Shown piece by piece: positions 37,770-48,235 of a stretch of DNA of 64,000 nt. The notes under the pieces are model-generated. The model worked only from the letters and a program-made list of their open reading frames with translations, had not been told where the DNA came from and did not search any database. Every line of letters starts with the position of its first letter. The first letter of the stretch is position 1. The position numbers and the translations under genes were made by a program. The stretch is from Clostridiaceae bacterium (GTDB lineage Bacteria; Bacillota; Clostridia; Tissierellales; Sporanaerobacteraceae): assembly GCA_019391515.1 (NCBI GenBank), contig JAHXQP010000007.1:120817-184816 (forward strand). Reading direction: 5' to 3'.

Positions 37770-38048
37770 TTGAAGAGTAAAAAAATACCTCTAAGGAAAT
37801 GTATAAGTTGTGGAGATAAAAAAGACAAAAAAGATTTAATAAGAGTAGTCAAAAATAAAGAAGAAGGCGTAATACTAGATTTAACAGGTAAAAAGAATGG
37901 AAGAGGAGCTTATATTTGTAATGATTTAGAATGCTTAAATTCTATTAAAAAAACCAGAAAACTTTCTAGAGTATTAGGATGTGAGATTCCAGAAGAAATA
38001 TTTGAAGAATTAACAAATATAATACTTAAAAAAAATCATAACAATTAG
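37770..38048 (+). CDS. rnpM: RNase P modulator RnpM (YlxR)
   Basis: Predicted 92-residue basic protein starting at TTG. Motifs are KIPLRKCISCGDKKDKKDLI and GRGAYICNDLECL, typical of YlxR, which binds RNase P RNA and modulates its activity in B. subtilis. It lies between nusA and infB. The L7Ae-like ylxQ gene that often follows is absent; only 39 bases separate it from infB. Confidence 0.92.
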   Translation: MKSKKIPLRKCISCGDKKDKKDLIRVVKNKEEGVILDLTGKKNGRGAYICNDLECLNSIKKTRKLSRVLGCEIPEEIFEELTNIILKKNHNN

Positions 38049-38087
38049 ATATAAAGTCACCTTTAACTAATTTAGGGGGTGTATAGT

Positions 38088-40091
38088 TTGACAAAAGTCA
38101 GAGTATATGAGTTGGCAAAAGAATTAAAAATAACTAGTAAAGAATTGATAGAGAAAGTTGCAGATTTAAATTTAGATGTAAATAGCCATATGAGTACTGT
38201 AGAAAAAGAAGAGGCAGATTTAATAAAAGAATTGCTGAGAGCAGAAAGTAATTCAGAGATAAATAATAGTGAGAATATTAGCAATGTAGAGAAGGAAGAC
38301 AAAGATATGGAAGAAAAAAATGAAAATGAGGTTATAGAAGAGGCTATAGAAATAGAAGAAAATATAATGGTTAAAGATTTAGCAGAAAAACTAGAAGTAA
38401 CTCCTAGTGAAGTTATTACTAAACTTATTTCTTTAGGAATTATGGCAAATCAAAATCAGTCTGTGGATTTTGATACTGCGGGTATTATTGCTGAAGAATT
38501 TGGAGTTTCTGTTAAAATGCCATCTGTTGAAGAGGAAGATGAGGAGATTGGTTTTCATCTAGATTTTGAAGATGATCCTAAGGATTTGAAACCAAGACCA
38601 CCTATAGTAACAGTTATGGGACATGTAGATCATGGAAAAACTTCTCTATTAGATGCCATAAGAAAAACAGCAGTAACTGAAAGAGAAGCTGGGGGAATAA
38701 CTCAGCATATTGGAGCATCTACCGTAAGTATAGATGGAGAAAAAATTGTGTTTCTAGATACACCTGGGCATGAGGCTTTTACAACTATGAGAGCAAGAGG
38801 AGCCCAAGTCACCGATATAGCTATTTTAGTAGTTGCTGCAGATGATGGAGTTATGCCACAAACTGTTGAAGCTATAAACCATGCTAAAGCTGCTAATGTA
38901 CCTGTAATTGTTGCGATAAATAAAATGGATAAACCTACAGCAAATCCAGATAGAATCAAACAAGAGTTAGTAGAATATGGTTTAGTTCCAGAAGACTGGG
39001 GAGGAGATACTATATGTGTTCCAGTTTCTGCTCGTAATGAGGATGGTATTGACGATGTATTAGAGATGATACTGCTAGTAGCAGAGATGCAAGAATTAAA
39101 AGCAAATCCAGATAGAAAGGCAGTAGGTATAATAGTAGAAGCTGAACTTGATAAAGGAAGAGGACCAGTTGCAACTGTATTAGTTCAAAAAGGTACATTA
39201 AAAGTAGGAGATATAGTAGTATCTGGAACTGCTCATGGAAGAGTAAGAGCAATGTTGAACGATAAAGGAAAAAGAGTTAAAAAAGCAACTCCATCTATAC
39301 CAGTTATGATATTGGGCCTATCTGAAGTGCCAGAGGCTGGAGAACATTTATATGTAGTAGAAAATGAAAAGAAGGCAAGAAATTATACTCAAGCTAGGAA
39401 ACAAAAAATAAGGGAAGAACAGATGAAGGCTTCTCAAAAAGTTTCTCTAGACGATCTTTTTGAGCAGATACAGTTAGGTGAAGTTAAAGAATTAAATGTA
39501 ATAATAAAAGCTGATGTAAAAGGCTCTATGGAAGCCGTAAAACAATCTTTATCCAAGTTAGAAACAGATGAAGTTAGGGTAAATGTCATTCATGGCGGAG
39601 TTGGTGGAATTACAGAAAGTGATGTTATGTTAGCTTCAGCTTCTAATGCTATTATAATAGGATTTAATGTAAGACCTACTTTAACTGCTATAGATATATC
39701 TAAAAGAGAAAGTGTAGATATAAGAACTTACAGAGTTATATATGACGCTATAGAAGATATAGAATCAGCAATGAAAGGTTTATTAGACCCTACTATTGAA
39801 GAAGAAGTTATTGGAAGAGCAGAAATAAGGGCTACGTTTAAAGTACCTAATGTAGGTATGGTTGCTGGTATTTATGTTTTACAAGGTAAGGTAACAAGAA
39901 ATTCTAAAATTAGATTATTAAGAGAAGATGTAGTAATTTATGAAGGCCAGATATCATCTTTAAAACGTTTTAAAGATGACGCTAAAGAAATTCAATCAGG
40001 CTATGAAGGTGGATTAAGCCTTGAAAATTACAATGATATAAAAGAAGGAGATATTATAGAAGCTTATATCTTAAAAGAAGTAGAAAGATAG
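38088..40091 (+). CDS. infB: Translation initiation factor IF-2
   Basis: Predicted 667-residue GTPase. Two short IF2-N modules ([20 protein letters not shown] at the start; [17 protein letters not shown] at about 92) flank an acidic linker. The G domain has [16 protein letters not shown] (about 176), [11 protein letters not shown] and INKMDKP, followed by the beta-barrel and C-terminal fMet-tRNA binding domains. TTG 38088 is chosen over GTG 38079, which forms part of GGGGGTG. The N-terminal region is short compared with enterobacteria. Confidence 0.97.
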   Translation: MTKVRVYELAKELKITSKELIEKVADLNLDVNSHMSTVEKEEADLIKELLRAESNSEINNSENISNVEKEDKDMEEKNENEVIEEAIEIEENIMVKDLAEKLEVTPSEVITKLISLGIMANQNQSVDFDTAGIIAEEFGVSVKMPSVEEEDEEIGFHLDFEDDPKDLKPRPPIVTVMGHVDHGKTSLLDAIRKTAVTEREAGGITQHIGASTVSIDGEKIVFLDTPGHEAFTTMRARGAQVTDIAILVVAADDGVMPQTVEAINHAKAANVPVIVAINKMDKPTANPDRIKQELVEYGLVPEDWGGDTICVPVSARNEDGIDDVLEMILLVAEMQELKANPDRKAVGIIVEAELDKGRGPVATVLVQKGTLKVGDIVVSGTAHGRVRAMLNDKGKRVKKATPSIPVMILGLSEVPEAGEHLYVVENEKKARNYTQARKQKIREEQMKASQKVSLDDLFEQIQLGEVKELNVIIKADVKGSMEAVKQSLSKLETDEVRVNVIHGGVGGITESDVMLASASNAIIIGFNVRPTLTAIDISKRESVDIRTYRVIYDAIEDIESAMKGLLDPTIEEEVIGRAEIRATFKVPNVGMVAGIYVLQGKVTRNSKIRLLREDVVIYEGQISSLKRFKDDAKEIQSGYEGGLSLENYNDIKEGDIIEAYILKEVER

Positions 40092-40105
40092 GGGTGTATT
40101 CCTTT

Positions 40106-40477
40106 ATGAATAATAAAAGAATAAACAGGATTTCTGAAGAAGTAAAAAAAGCAATTTCATATATAATATCTAATGATTTAAAAGACCCTAGGATTTCACC
40201 TATGACTAGTGTTACACATGTGGAAGTTACCAGGGACTTAAGATATGCTAAAATTCATATAAGTGTCTTAGGAAAAGAAAAAGAAAAAAAAGACACAATA
40301 AAAGGCTTAGAAAGTGCTAAAGGTTTTATAAGGAAAGAAATAGGGAGTAAAATAGATTTGCGATACGTTCCAGAACCTGTTTTTCAAATAGATGAATCTA
40401 TTGAACATGGCATATATATGTCAAAGCTTATAGATAAAGTTAATAAGAAAAATAAAAGAGGTAATACAGATGAATAA
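40106..40477 (+). CDS. rbfA: Ribosome-binding factor A
   Basis: Predicted 123-residue KH-fold protein with [38 protein letters not shown] and [14 protein letters not shown]. It helps late 30S maturation. GTG 40094 is part of the GGGGTG site, so ATG 40106 is used. Its end overlaps the nrnA start by eight bases; the small ylxP gene seen in Bacillus between infB and rbfA is missing. Confidence 0.95.
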   Translation: MNNKRINRISEEVKKAISYIISNDLKDPRISPMTSVTHVEVTRDLRYAKIHISVLGKEKEKKDTIKGLESAKGFIRKEIGSKIDLRYVPEPVFQIDESIEHGIYMSKLIDKVNKKNKRGNTDE

Positions 40478-41441
40478 AGAGTTAGACCTACTAATAGATA
40501 AATGTATAAAATATATTAAAGCTAGTAACAATATTTATTTAGCAAGCCATATACAGCCAGATGGTGATAATATTGGTTCCTTACTAGCTTTAGGTAGGGC
40601 TATTGAAAAGTTGAATAAAAATGTGCATATTATAAAAGTTGATAATATACCGAAAGATTATCAGTTTTTACCTAATATGCACCTTTTTAAAGAATTGAAC
40701 ACAGAAGAAGACATAGATCTTTTTATAGCCTTAGATAGTGGAGATATTGATAGATTAGGTATAGCAAAAGATATGGCTTTGAATGCTAAAAAACTTATTA
40801 ATATAGATCACCATATAACCAATGAGAATTTCGGAGATTTAAATATTGTTTTACCTACGGCTAGTGCTACAGGAGAAATAGTATATCGTATTATTAAAGA
40901 AATGAATATTGAAATGGATGAAGATATATCTACATGTCTTTATGTTGCTATAAGTACAGATACAGGAAGTTTTATGTATGATAGTACAACAAAATATACT
41001 CATTTGGTTGCAGCAGATTTATTAAGTAAAGGTATTGATTTAAATAATATTATAGTAAAGATCTATCAAAGTAGGACACTAGAAAGAACTAGACTTTTTA
41101 TAGAATCTTTAAATACATTGGATATACTAAAACAGGGTAAAATTGCTATAGTTAAAGTAACTCAAGATATGTTAAAAACTTGTAAGGCTAGCTTAGAAGA
41201 TGCAGAAGGCATTGTATCCTTTATTAGAGATATTGAAAATGTAGAAGTAGCATGTATTTTAAAAGAAGTAAATAAAGAAGAGATAAAAGTTAGCTTAAGA
41301 TCTAAAAAGAAGGTTGATGTTTCTAATATTTCCTTAAAGTTTAATGGAGGCGGACATAAAAGAGCTGCAGGTTGCACCATATATGACAATATAGAAAATG
41401 CAAAAAAACTAATATTAAATGAAATATATAACGTTATTTAA
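40470..41441 (+). CDS. nrnA: Bifunctional oligoribonuclease / pAp phosphatase NrnA
   Basis: Predicted 323-residue DHH/DHHA1 phosphoesterase. Metal motifs are [17 protein letters not shown] (about 27-43), LFIALDSGD (about 88), [13 protein letters not shown] (about 110) and [12 protein letters not shown]; the DHHA1 substrate motif [12 protein letters not shown] is near 290. It degrades nanoRNA and, in related proteins, 3'-phosphoadenosine 5'-phosphate or cyclic dinucleotide products. It sits between rbfA and truB, a common clostridial order. Confidence 0.93.
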   Translation: MNKELDLLIDKCIKYIKASNNIYLASHIQPDGDNIGSLLALGRAIEKLNKNVHIIKVDNIPKDYQFLPNMHLFKELNTEEDIDLFIALDSGDIDRLGIAKDMALNAKKLINIDHHITNENFGDLNIVLPTASATGEIVYRIIKEMNIEMDEDISTCLYVAISTDTGSFMYDSTTKYTHLVAADLLSKGIDLNNIIVKIYQSRTLERTRLFIESLNTLDILKQGKIAIVKVTQDMLKTCKASLEDAEGIVSFIRDIENVEVACILKEVNKEEIKVSLRSKKKVDVSNISLKFNGGGHKRAAGCTIYDNIENAKKLILNEIYNVI

Positions 41442-41450
41442 GGTGATGCC

Positions 41451-42350
41451 ATGAATGGAATTTTAAACATATTTAAACCCAAAGGTTTGTCTTCTCATGA
41501 TATAGTTAGAGAAGTTAGAAAAATATTGGGTATAAGAAAAGTAGGCCATACAGGTACGTTAGATCCAAATGCTAGTGGGGTCTTACCTATATGCATAGGT
41601 AAAGCTACACGGATTAGTGAATACTTATTAAATTCAGATAAGGTATATGTTGGAGAACTTACATTAGGCTATAAAACTGATACTCAAGATGAAGATGGAA
41701 AGATTTTAAAACAATCAAATAAAATTGTAACGGAATCAGAAATCCTTAAAGCTTTTGATTGTTTTAAAGGTGAAATATATCAACTTCCACCTATGTATTC
41801 AGCTTTGAAACATAAAGGAAAAAAACTATATGAATTAGCTAGAGAGGGCATAGAAGTAGAAAGAGAAAAGAGAAAAGTATATATACATGATATATCTATA
41901 TTAAATATAATAGGTAATAATAAAATATTATTTAGGGTTAGTTGTTCTAGAGGAACATATATAAGAACTTTATGTGATGATATAGGACAACTTTTGGGTA
42001 CATATGGATATATGTCTCATTTAATAAGAGAAGAAGTTTATCCATTTAATATAAAAGAAGCAGTTAGTTTAGACAGTATTTATGATAAATATAATGACAA
42101 AAAGATTGAAGATATTTTAATACCTATGGATAAAGGGTTGAAAGATTTCAAGCACCTTACTTTTCCGGATTTTTTTTGGAAAAAGTTATCTAATGGTGAA
42201 AAATTAGAATTAAATCAAAATCAGATACCAAAAGGGATTGAATTAGATGAGTTCTTACGTATTTATTGTAATAACCTATTCATAGGTGTAGGGAAAATTG
42301 TAAATAGAAATGAAAAATATATTTTAAAAATGGATAAAGTATTATTGTAA
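41451..42350 (+). CDS. truB: tRNA pseudouridine(55) synthase TruB
   Basis: Predicted 299-residue enzyme. Motifs are GILNIFKPKGLSSHDIV, KVGHTGTLDPNASGVLPICI with the catalytic Asp at about 40, YQLPPMYSALKHKGKKLYEL and SCSRGTYIRTLCDDIG. It makes pseudouridine in the T-loop of tRNAs. An AAGGTGATG ribosome site overlaps the end of the intergenic space, and ribF follows after 12 bases. Confidence 0.96.
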   Translation: MNGILNIFKPKGLSSHDIVREVRKILGIRKVGHTGTLDPNASGVLPICIGKATRISEYLLNSDKVYVGELTLGYKTDTQDEDGKILKQSNKIVTESEILKAFDCFKGEIYQLPPMYSALKHKGKKLYELAREGIEVEREKRKVYIHDISILNIIGNNKILFRVSCSRGTYIRTLCDDIGQLLGTYGYMSHLIREEVYPFNIKEAVSLDSIYDKYNDKKIEDILIPMDKGLKDFKHLTFPDFFWKKLSNGEKLELNQNQIPKGIELDEFLRIYCNNLFIGVGKIVNRNEKYILKMDKVLL

Positions 42351-42362
42351 AGGTGATAAATT

Positions 42363-43277
42363 ATGGAAATAATAAGTTATGATAAAGATGAGAGAGTAAA
42401 AGAAGCAACAGCTGTAGCTTTAGGTAATTTTGATGGACTCCATATTGGGCATCAACAGCTCATTAAAACTATGGTACATGAAGGCAAGAAAAAAGAGCTA
42501 AAAACTTCAGTACTACTTTTTACAACTCATACTAAGAATGTAATAAATAAAGATAAGAAACCTAATATGCTTACCTCAAATAATCAAAAGCTTGAATTGT
42601 TAGAATCTATTGGTGTTGAAATGATTTATTCAATGAATTTTAATGAAGATATAATGAAGCTTAGTCCTAAACAATTTGTAGAAGATATATTAATTGATAA
42701 ATTACATGTTAAAATAGTAGTAGTAGGTTTTAATTATAGATTTGGATATAAAGCAAAAGGAGATAGTGACTATTTAAAAGAACTAGGCAAAAAGTTAGGT
42801 TTTGAAGTTATAGTTGTAGAGCCAGTTTATGGCGAAGAAAAGGTTATAAGTAGTACTTTAATAAGAAAACTTTTGAAAGAAGGGAATATTAAAAAAGCTA
42901 ATGCTTTTTTAGGAAGACCTTATGAGATGGAAGGAAAAGTAGTAGCTGGAAATAAAAGAGGAAAAGGATTGGGGTTTCCTACGGCAAATCTTAAATTAGA
43001 TGAAGGATATTTAATTCCTAGGTTTGGAGTATATAAAACTATTACTGTGGTTAATGGAGAAGAATATTTAAGTCTAACAAATGTAGGGAAAAATCCTACT
43101 TTTAATGATTATGATGTTAGTGTAGAAAGCTATATATTAGACTTTAATCAAGATATATATGGTGAAAAAATCTCTATAAAATTTTTGCAATTTCATAGAG
43201 AGGAAATTAAATTTAATAAAAGAGAAGAACTTATAGATCAGATGTTAAAAGATGTAGAGATTATAAAAAACAATTAA
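42363..43277 (+). CDS. ribF: Bifunctional riboflavin kinase / FAD synthetase RibF
   Basis: Predicted 304-residue protein. The N-terminal nucleotidyl transferase domain has ALGNFDGLHIGHQQLIKTMV and SSTLIRKLLKEGN; the C-terminal flavokinase domain has GKGLGFPTANLKLDE and LTNVGKNPTFND. It converts riboflavin to FMN and then FAD. The position after truB and before rpsO is conserved in Firmicutes. Confidence 0.96.
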   Translation: MEIISYDKDERVKEATAVALGNFDGLHIGHQQLIKTMVHEGKKKELKTSVLLFTTHTKNVINKDKKPNMLTSNNQKLELLESIGVEMIYSMNFNEDIMKLSPKQFVEDILIDKLHVKIVVVGFNYRFGYKAKGDSDYLKELGKKLGFEVIVVEPVYGEEKVISSTLIRKLLKEGNIKKANAFLGRPYEMEGKVVAGNKRGKGLGFPTANLKLDEGYLIPRFGVYKTITVVNGEEYLSLTNVGKNPTFNDYDVSVESYILDFNQDIYGEKISIKFLQFHREEIKFNKREELIDQMLKDVEIIKNN

Positions 43278-43324
43278 TTATGTTTACAATTCAATAAGTA
43301 TATGATAAAATTAATCTAGTTTCA

Positions 43325-43376
43325 TCACCTCTAGCTAAGTTCATCGTATCCTCGACGATTTACTTAGCTAAAGGTG
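43325..43376 (+). promoter_or_regulatory. rpsO leader: long bipartite hairpin, possible S15 binding site
   Basis: Nested stems: TCACCT (43325-43330) with AGGTGA (43372-43377), TAGCTAAGT (43332-43340) with ACTTAGCTA (43362-43370), and ATCGT (43343-43347) with ACGAT (43355-43359). The structure ends 14 bases before the rpsO Shine-Dalgarno. S15 is known to repress its own mRNA in several bacteria, so a feedback role is plausible; the specific three-way junction was not shown. Confidence 0.55.
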
Positions 43377-43403
43377 AAAATAAAATTTGAGGAGGTGCTT
43401 CCA

Positions 43404-43673
43404 TTGGCATTGACTAAGGAAGAAAAAGCAAAAATCATTGAAGACTATAAGATACATGAAGGTGATACAGGTTCACCAGAAGTTCAAATCGCTATATTGA
43501 CTCATAGGATTAATACTTTAAATGAACATCTTAAAGATCATAAGAAGGACCATCATTCAAGAAGAGGGCTATTGAAGATGGTTGGGCAAAGAAGAGGTTT
43601 ATTAAAATATTTGAAAAAGTCAGATATTGAAAGATATCGTAGTCTTATTGAAAAATTAGGAATAAGAAGATAG
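43404..43673 (+). CDS. rpsO: Small ribosomal subunit protein S15
   Basis: Predicted 89-residue protein, exactly the family length. It starts [20 protein letters not shown] and contains [40 protein letters not shown] and [12 protein letters not shown]. It binds 16S rRNA early in assembly. TTG at 43404 is the start: it follows GAGGAGGTG at seven bases and gives the normal N-terminus. The open frame back to 43374 lies in the leader hairpin. Confidence 0.97.
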   Translation: MALTKEEKAKIIEDYKIHEGDTGSPEVQIAILTHRINTLNEHLKDHKKDHHSRRGLLKMVGQRRGLLKYLKKSDIERYRSLIEKLGIRR

Positions 43674-43674
43674 T

Positions 43675-43697
43675 ATAGAGCGGGATTCCCGCTCTAT
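43675..43697 (+). terminator. Hairpin terminator after rpsO
   Basis: ATAGAGCGGG (43675-43684), loop ATT, CCCGCTCTAT (43688-43697), then TGATTTATT. The stem is GC-rich and immediately follows the stop codon. The tail is only moderately T-rich, so efficiency may be partial. Confidence 0.65.
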
Positions 43698-43806
43698 TGA
43701 TTTATTAGACTTAAATTATATTTGTTATCTAATAAAATTTTTTATAAAAAATAGGTTATAATATTATTGTTAATTGTTTTTTTATAGGAATAAAAGGAGG
43801 TAAAGC

Positions 43807-45924
43807 ATGGAAAAAGTTTTTGAATATGAATTAGCAGGCGGAAAATTGTCTGTGACTATAGGTAAAGTTGCTGAACAGGCGAATGGAGCTTGTGTAGTCA
43901 GGTATGGAGATACTGTTGTGCTAGTAACGGCTACTGCTTCCAAGGAACCAAGAGAGGGAATAGATTTTTTTCCATTGAGTGTAGATTTTGAAGAAAGACT
44001 TTATTCAGTTGGAAAAATTCCTGGAGGTTTTATAAAAAGAGAAGGAAGGCCCAGTGAAAAGGCCATTTTAACTTCGAGACTTATTGATAGACCTATAAGG
44101 CCATTATTTCCAAAAGGTTATAGAAATGATGTACAAGTTATTGCAACAGTTCTATCTACTGATCAAGATTGTACCCCTGATATTGTTGCTATGATAGGTT
44201 CTTCTATAGCTCTAACAATATCAGATATTCCATTTTCTGGACCTACTGGCTCAGTAGTAGTGGGATTAGTAGATAATGATATTATTATTAATCCTAATAG
44301 TGAAGAAAGGGATAAATCTGAACTGCATTTAGTAGTATCTGGTACTAAAGAGGCTGTAATGATGGTAGAAGCAGGAGCAAATGAAGTATCAGAGGAAATT
44401 ATGCTAGAGAGCATAATAACTGCTCATGAGCATATAAAAGGTATATGTAATTTCATAGAGGAAATAAGAAAAGAGGTAGGGAAAGAAAAAGCGGAATATG
44501 AAATTTTCAAACCTGAAGAAGAAATAGAAAATCAAGTAAGAGATTTTGCTACAGAAAAAATAAAAAAAGCTATTCAAGCTACTGATAAACAGGTAAGAGA
44601 AGAAAATATGGATAAGATTAAAGAAGAAATTTTTGAATGTTTTCTAGAAAAATATCCAGATAACGGAAAAGATATAGATGAAGTTATAAATGAAATAAAA
44701 AAAGAAGAAGTTCGAAGAATGATATTAGAAAAAGGGATTAGACCAGATAATAGAAAGGTAGATGAAATACGTCCTATATCTATTGATGTAGGTTTATTGC
44801 CTAGAGCTCATGGTTCTGGACTATTTACAAGAGGTCAAACTCAAGCTCTTACAATTGCTACATTAGGTGCTTCAAGTGATGTGCAAATAATTGATGGAAT
44901 AGATGAAGAAGAATCTAAGCGATACATGCATCATTATAATTTTCCGCCATATAGCGTTGGGGAAACTAGAATGCTCAGAGGACCTGGAAGAAGAGAAATT
45001 GGTCATGGAGCTTTAGCAGAAAGAGCTTTAGAACCAGTTATACCTTCCGAAGAAGAATTTCCATATACTGTAAGATTGGTATCTGAGATACTAAGCTCTA
45101 ATGGCTCTTCATCTCAAGCTAGTGTATGTGGAAGTACTTTAGCATTATTAGATGCAGGAGTACCTATTAAAGCACCAGTTGCAGGTATTGCTATGGGACT
45201 TATGAAATCAGAAGATAAAGTTGTTATTTTAACAGATATTCAAGGTTTAGAAGACTTTCTGGGAGATATGGATTTTAAAGTTGCAGGTACTGCAAAAGGA
45301 ATTACAGCTATCCAAATGGATATAAAAATAGCTGGAATAGGAAGAGAAATATTAGAAGAAGCATTGGAAAGAGCAAGAATAGGTAGACTATTTATTTTAA
45401 ATAAAATGTTATCAGTAATTCCTGAGCCTAGAAAAGAATTGTCATCATATGCTCCGAGGATATTTACTATGCAAGTAAGTCCAGATAAAATAAGAGATGT
45501 AATAGGGCCAGGTGGAAAAGTTATTAATAAAATAATTGATGAGACAGATGTTAAGATTGATATAGATGAAAAAGGTAAAGTTCTTATAGCTGCAGATGAT
45601 GAAGAAAAAGGAAATAGAGCTATGGAAATGGTGAATAGGGCAGTAAAAGATATTGAAGTTGGGGAAGTATATTTAGGTAAAGTAAATAGAATTGTTCCAT
45701 TTGGGGCTTTTGTGGAAATATTAAATGGAAAAGAAGGCTTAGTTCATATATCTAATATCGCAAGAGAAAGAATAAATAAAGTAGAAGATGTTCTATCTAT
45801 TGGAGATGAAATACTTGTAAAAGTAACAGAAATAGATAACCAAGGAAGAATAAACCTGTCTAGAAAAGCTACTTTACCAAAAGATGAAGATGAAAAAAAA
45901 GATGGAAAAGATAAGAAAAAATAA
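43807..45924 (+). CDS. pnp: Polynucleotide phosphorylase PNPase
   Basis: Predicted 705-residue enzyme. Two RNase PH domains (first with [20 protein letters not shown]; second with [20 protein letters not shown] and RTQ-type [17 protein letters not shown]), then KH ([18 protein letters not shown]) and S1 ([20 protein letters not shown]) domains, and a Lys/Asp-rich tail. It degrades RNA 3'-5' by phosphorolysis. A TATAAT hexamer at 43757-43762 upstream lacks a convincing -35. Another decay enzyme, RNase Y, is encoded at the end of the window. Confidence 0.97.
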   Translation: MEKVFEYELAGGKLSVTIGKVAEQANGACVVRYGDTVVLVTATASKEPREGIDFFPLSVDFEERLYSVGKIPGGFIKREGRPSEKAILTSRLIDRPIRPLFPKGYRNDVQVIATVLSTDQDCTPDIVAMIGSSIALTISDIPFSGPTGSVVVGLVDNDIIINPNSEERDKSELHLVVSGTKEAVMMVEAGANEVSEEIMLESIITAHEHIKGICNFIEEIRKEVGKEKAEYEIFKPEEEIENQVRDFATEKIKKAIQATDKQVREENMDKIKEEIFECFLEKYPDNGKDIDEVINEIKKEEVRRMILEKGIRPDNRKVDEIRPISIDVGLLPRAHGSGLFTRGQTQALTIATLGASSDVQIIDGIDEEESKRYMHHYNFPPYSVGETRMLRGPGRREIGHGALAERALEPVIPSEEEFPYTVRLVSEILSSNGSSSQASVCGSTLALLDAGVPIKAPVAGIAMGLMKSEDKVVILTDIQGLEDFLGDMDFKVAGTAKGITAIQMDIKIAGIGREILEEALERARIGRLFILNKMLSVIPEPRKELSSYAPRIFTMQVSPDKIRDVIGPGGKVINKIIDETDVKIDIDEKGKVLIAADDEEKGNRAMEMVNRAVKDIEVGEVYLGKVNRIVPFGAFVEILNGKEGLVHISNIARERINKVEDVLSIGDEILVKVTEIDNQGRINLSRKATLPKDEDEKKDGKDKKK

Positions 45925-45958
45925 AAAACATGAACCTGAAGCTGGTTCATGTTTTTTT
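45923..45958 (+). terminator. Intrinsic terminator after pnp
   Basis: AAAAAACATGAACC (45923-45936), loop TGAAGCT, GGTTCATGTTTTTT (45944-45957) with further T. It overlaps the pnp stop codon and has a T7 tail; the A-run makes it potentially bidirectional. Confidence 0.9.
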
Positions 45959-45966
45959 ATACATTG

Positions 45967-46040
45967 TTATCATAATAAATCTTATCATAAATGATATAGA
46001 ATATATTAAATAAAAACGAATATAATATATTAAATAAAAA
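45967..46040 (+). repeat. Intergenic element copy 1 (operator/promoter-like) upstream of the deacetylase gene
   Basis: TTATCATAA occurs at 45967-45975 and again at 45982-45990, 15 bases apart; the second is extended by ATGATAT into a near-palindrome. Downstream, the 17-mer AATATATTAAATAAAAA occurs at 46000-46016 and at 46024-46040, the latter running into the ribosome site. The same arrangement recurs at 48690-48739. It is likely a shared control region. Confidence 0.55.
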
Positions 46041-46053
46041 AAGGAGGGAAAAC

Positions 46054-46764
46054 ATGAAAATTTTTTATATAAAAAAGCAAAAATTATATTTATTAATAGC
46101 TATTTTATTAATAGCAATATTTGCAACAATATTTTATAATATATACTATAAAAATTCAGAAGAGACATTTAAAGAAGATATTTATTATAAAGGAGACATA
46201 GATGAAAAAGTTATTGCCTTTGCTTGTAATGTAGATTGGGGCAATGAGTACATACCTCAAATGCTATCTATATTTGAAAAAGAAAATATTAAAATAACTT
46301 TTTTTGTTACGGGAAAATGGGCAGAAAAAAACGAAAAAATATTAAAAAATATATATTCACAGAAACATGAAATAGGCAATCATGGATATGCACATGATGA
46401 TTATGGCAAATTAGATTATACTGGTAATGCAGAGGGAATTAAAAAATGTCATGAGGTCTTAAATAATATATTAAATATAGAATGTAAATACTTTGCACCT
46501 CCTGCAGGTTCTTTTAATGATAATACAATTAAAGCAGCAAAAGAATTAAATTATGATATAATTATGTGGAGTATTGATACTATAGATTGGCGAGAAGATA
46601 GCACTCAAGACAAAATAATAAATAGAGTATTAACTCAAGCAGAAAATTCTGCTATAGTATTAATGCATCCTACAAAAGAAACTATAAAAGCGCTACCTGT
46701 AATTATTCAAACACTAAAAGAAGAAGGATATGATATAGTCAAGGTTAGTCAAGTTATAAAATAA
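46054..46764 (+). CDS. Polysaccharide deacetylase-like sporulation protein (YlxY type)
   Basis: Predicted 236-residue protein. An N-terminal membrane anchor or signal (about 10-30) is followed by an NodB-type deacetylase fold. The His pair is present (HEIGNHGYAHDD), as are the motif-3 type YFAPPAGSFNDN and the late IVLMHPTKET. Motif 1, normally TFDDG, reads CNVDWG: one Asp is kept, the metal-binding Asp is Trp. YlxY of B. subtilis occupies the same place after pnpA and is also atypical. A carbohydrate esterase role is therefore uncertain; a sporulation or cortex role is inferred from position. Confidence 0.8.
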   Translation: MKIFYIKKQKLYLLIAILLIAIFATIFYNIYYKNSEETFKEDIYYKGDIDEKVIAFACNVDWGNEYIPQMLSIFEKENIKITFFVTGKWAEKNEKILKNIYSQKHEIGNHGYAHDDYGKLDYTGNAEGIKKCHEVLNNILNIECKYFAPPAGSFNDNTIKAAKELNYDIIMWSIDTIDWREDSTQDKIINRVLTQAENSAIVLMHPTKETIKALPVIIQTLKEEGYDIVKVSQVIK

Positions 46765-46796
46765 ATTGAAGAACTTAAGATGAATGGGAGGTAAAA

Positions 46797-48077
46797 ATGT
46801 ATAATAATAAAATACTTAGAAATGGAATTAACATAGTAATGGAAAACATTCCTTATGTAAATTCCATTTCATTAGGAATATGGATAAAAAATGGCTCTAT
46901 AAATGAGGACAAGCATAACAATGGAATTTCTCATTTTATTGAACATTTGCTTTTTAAAGGAACCAAAAATAGAACAGCTAAAGAAATTGCTGAATCTATT
47001 GATAATATCGGAGGGCAATTAAACGCTTTTACAACTAAAGAATATACATGTCTTTATGTAAAAGTTTTAAATACCTATGAGAGATTAGCTATTGATCTAC
47101 TGTCTGATATGTTAAAGAATAGTCTATTTAAGGAAGAAGATATATTAAAAGAGAAAAAAGTAATATATGAAGAAATTAAAATGTATCAAGATTCTCCTGA
47201 GGATATTGCTTATGATTTACTAGCAAAAACTATGTTTGAAGGTACATCTTTAGAACTACCTATATTAGGAACTATTGATAGTCTAGAAGGTATAAATAGA
47301 GAAAATATTATAGATTATTTTAAAAAGAATTATACCCCAGATAATATTGTTATTTCAATTGTTGGAAATATAAATGAAAATGAAACATTTAAATTACTTG
47401 AAGCTTATTTTGGAGACTTTAATATTCAAGACAGCAAAAATGGTAGAATCATATTAGATCAAAATTATATTTACACTAAAAAGATAAATGGGCTAATAAA
47501 AGATACTGAACAATTGAATTTACTTATAAGTATGGAAGGATTGTCAAGAAAGAATGATTATGTATATCCTCTTCTTGTATTTGATAATATTTTTGGTGGA
47601 AGTATGAGTTCAAGGTTATTTCAAAGAATAAGAGAAGACAAAGGTTTAGCATATTCTGTTTATTCTCACCCTTCTTTCTATGAAAAGACAGGTGCGTATA
47701 CAATATATGTAGGTTTAAATCCAGAAAAAATATATGAAGCTGTAGAATTGATTAAAGAAGATATAGAAATTGTAAAAAAAGAACTTATTACAAAAGAAGA
47801 GCTGTTTAAATCTAAAGAACAGCTAAAAGGTAATTACTTATTAGGATTAGAAAATACTTCTAGTAGGATGGCTGAAATAGGTAGAAGTAAGCTGCTAATG
47901 GATAAATTCGATAATCCAAATGAAATAGTAAAAAAAATAAATGAAGTAGATATGGAAGATATAGAAATTATAGTAGAAAAAATATTTAATTTTGATAAGC
48001 TTAATATTATTTATGTAGGAAATCTATCAAAAAAAGAACAAGTTGAAAAAAGGTTAAAAGAAATCTTATATAATTGA
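46797..48077 (+). CDS. M16 family zinc peptidase (MlpA/YmxG-like)
   Basis: Predicted 426-residue insulinase-family protease. The inverted zinc motif HFIEH lies in NGISHFIEHLLFKGT (about 42-56), with the distal Glu in VIYEEIKMYQDSPED about 75 residues later. The C-terminal half is the non-catalytic M16 repeat with SSRLFQRIREDKGLAYSVYS. It may degrade small peptides in the cytoplasm. The order pnp-deacetylase-M16 matches B. subtilis pnpA-ylxY-mlpA. Confidence 0.92.
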   Translation: MYNNKILRNGINIVMENIPYVNSISLGIWIKNGSINEDKHNNGISHFIEHLLFKGTKNRTAKEIAESIDNIGGQLNAFTTKEYTCLYVKVLNTYERLAIDLLSDMLKNSLFKEEDILKEKKVIYEEIKMYQDSPEDIAYDLLAKTMFEGTSLELPILGTIDSLEGINRENIIDYFKKNYTPDNIVISIVGNINENETFKLLEAYFGDFNIQDSKNGRIILDQNYIYTKKINGLIKDTEQLNLLISMEGLSRKNDYVYPLLVFDNIFGGSMSSRLFQRIREDKGLAYSVYSHPSFYEKTGAYTIYVGLNPEKIYEAVELIKEDIEIVKKELITKEELFKSKEQLKGNYLLGLENTSSRMAEIGRSKLLMDKFDNPNEIVKKINEVDMEDIEIIVEKIFNFDKLNIIYVGNLSKKEQVEKRLKEILYN

Positions 48078-48235
48078 GGTAATTAAAATGCAAATAAAAA
48101 ATAATAAATAAAAGTTATTTTCCCCCTATTTTATTCTTTTAGTTATGAGGGACAAGTTAGACCTAGAATAGTTTTATTAGATTAATATTTATTATTTTAA
48201 TGCTTATTATATTTTGGGAAGGAGGATTTTGTATT

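Noticed and set aside
43757..43762. TATAAT as the pnp promoter
   Set aside because: No -35 hexamer at a usable distance; too common in DNA this AT-rich.
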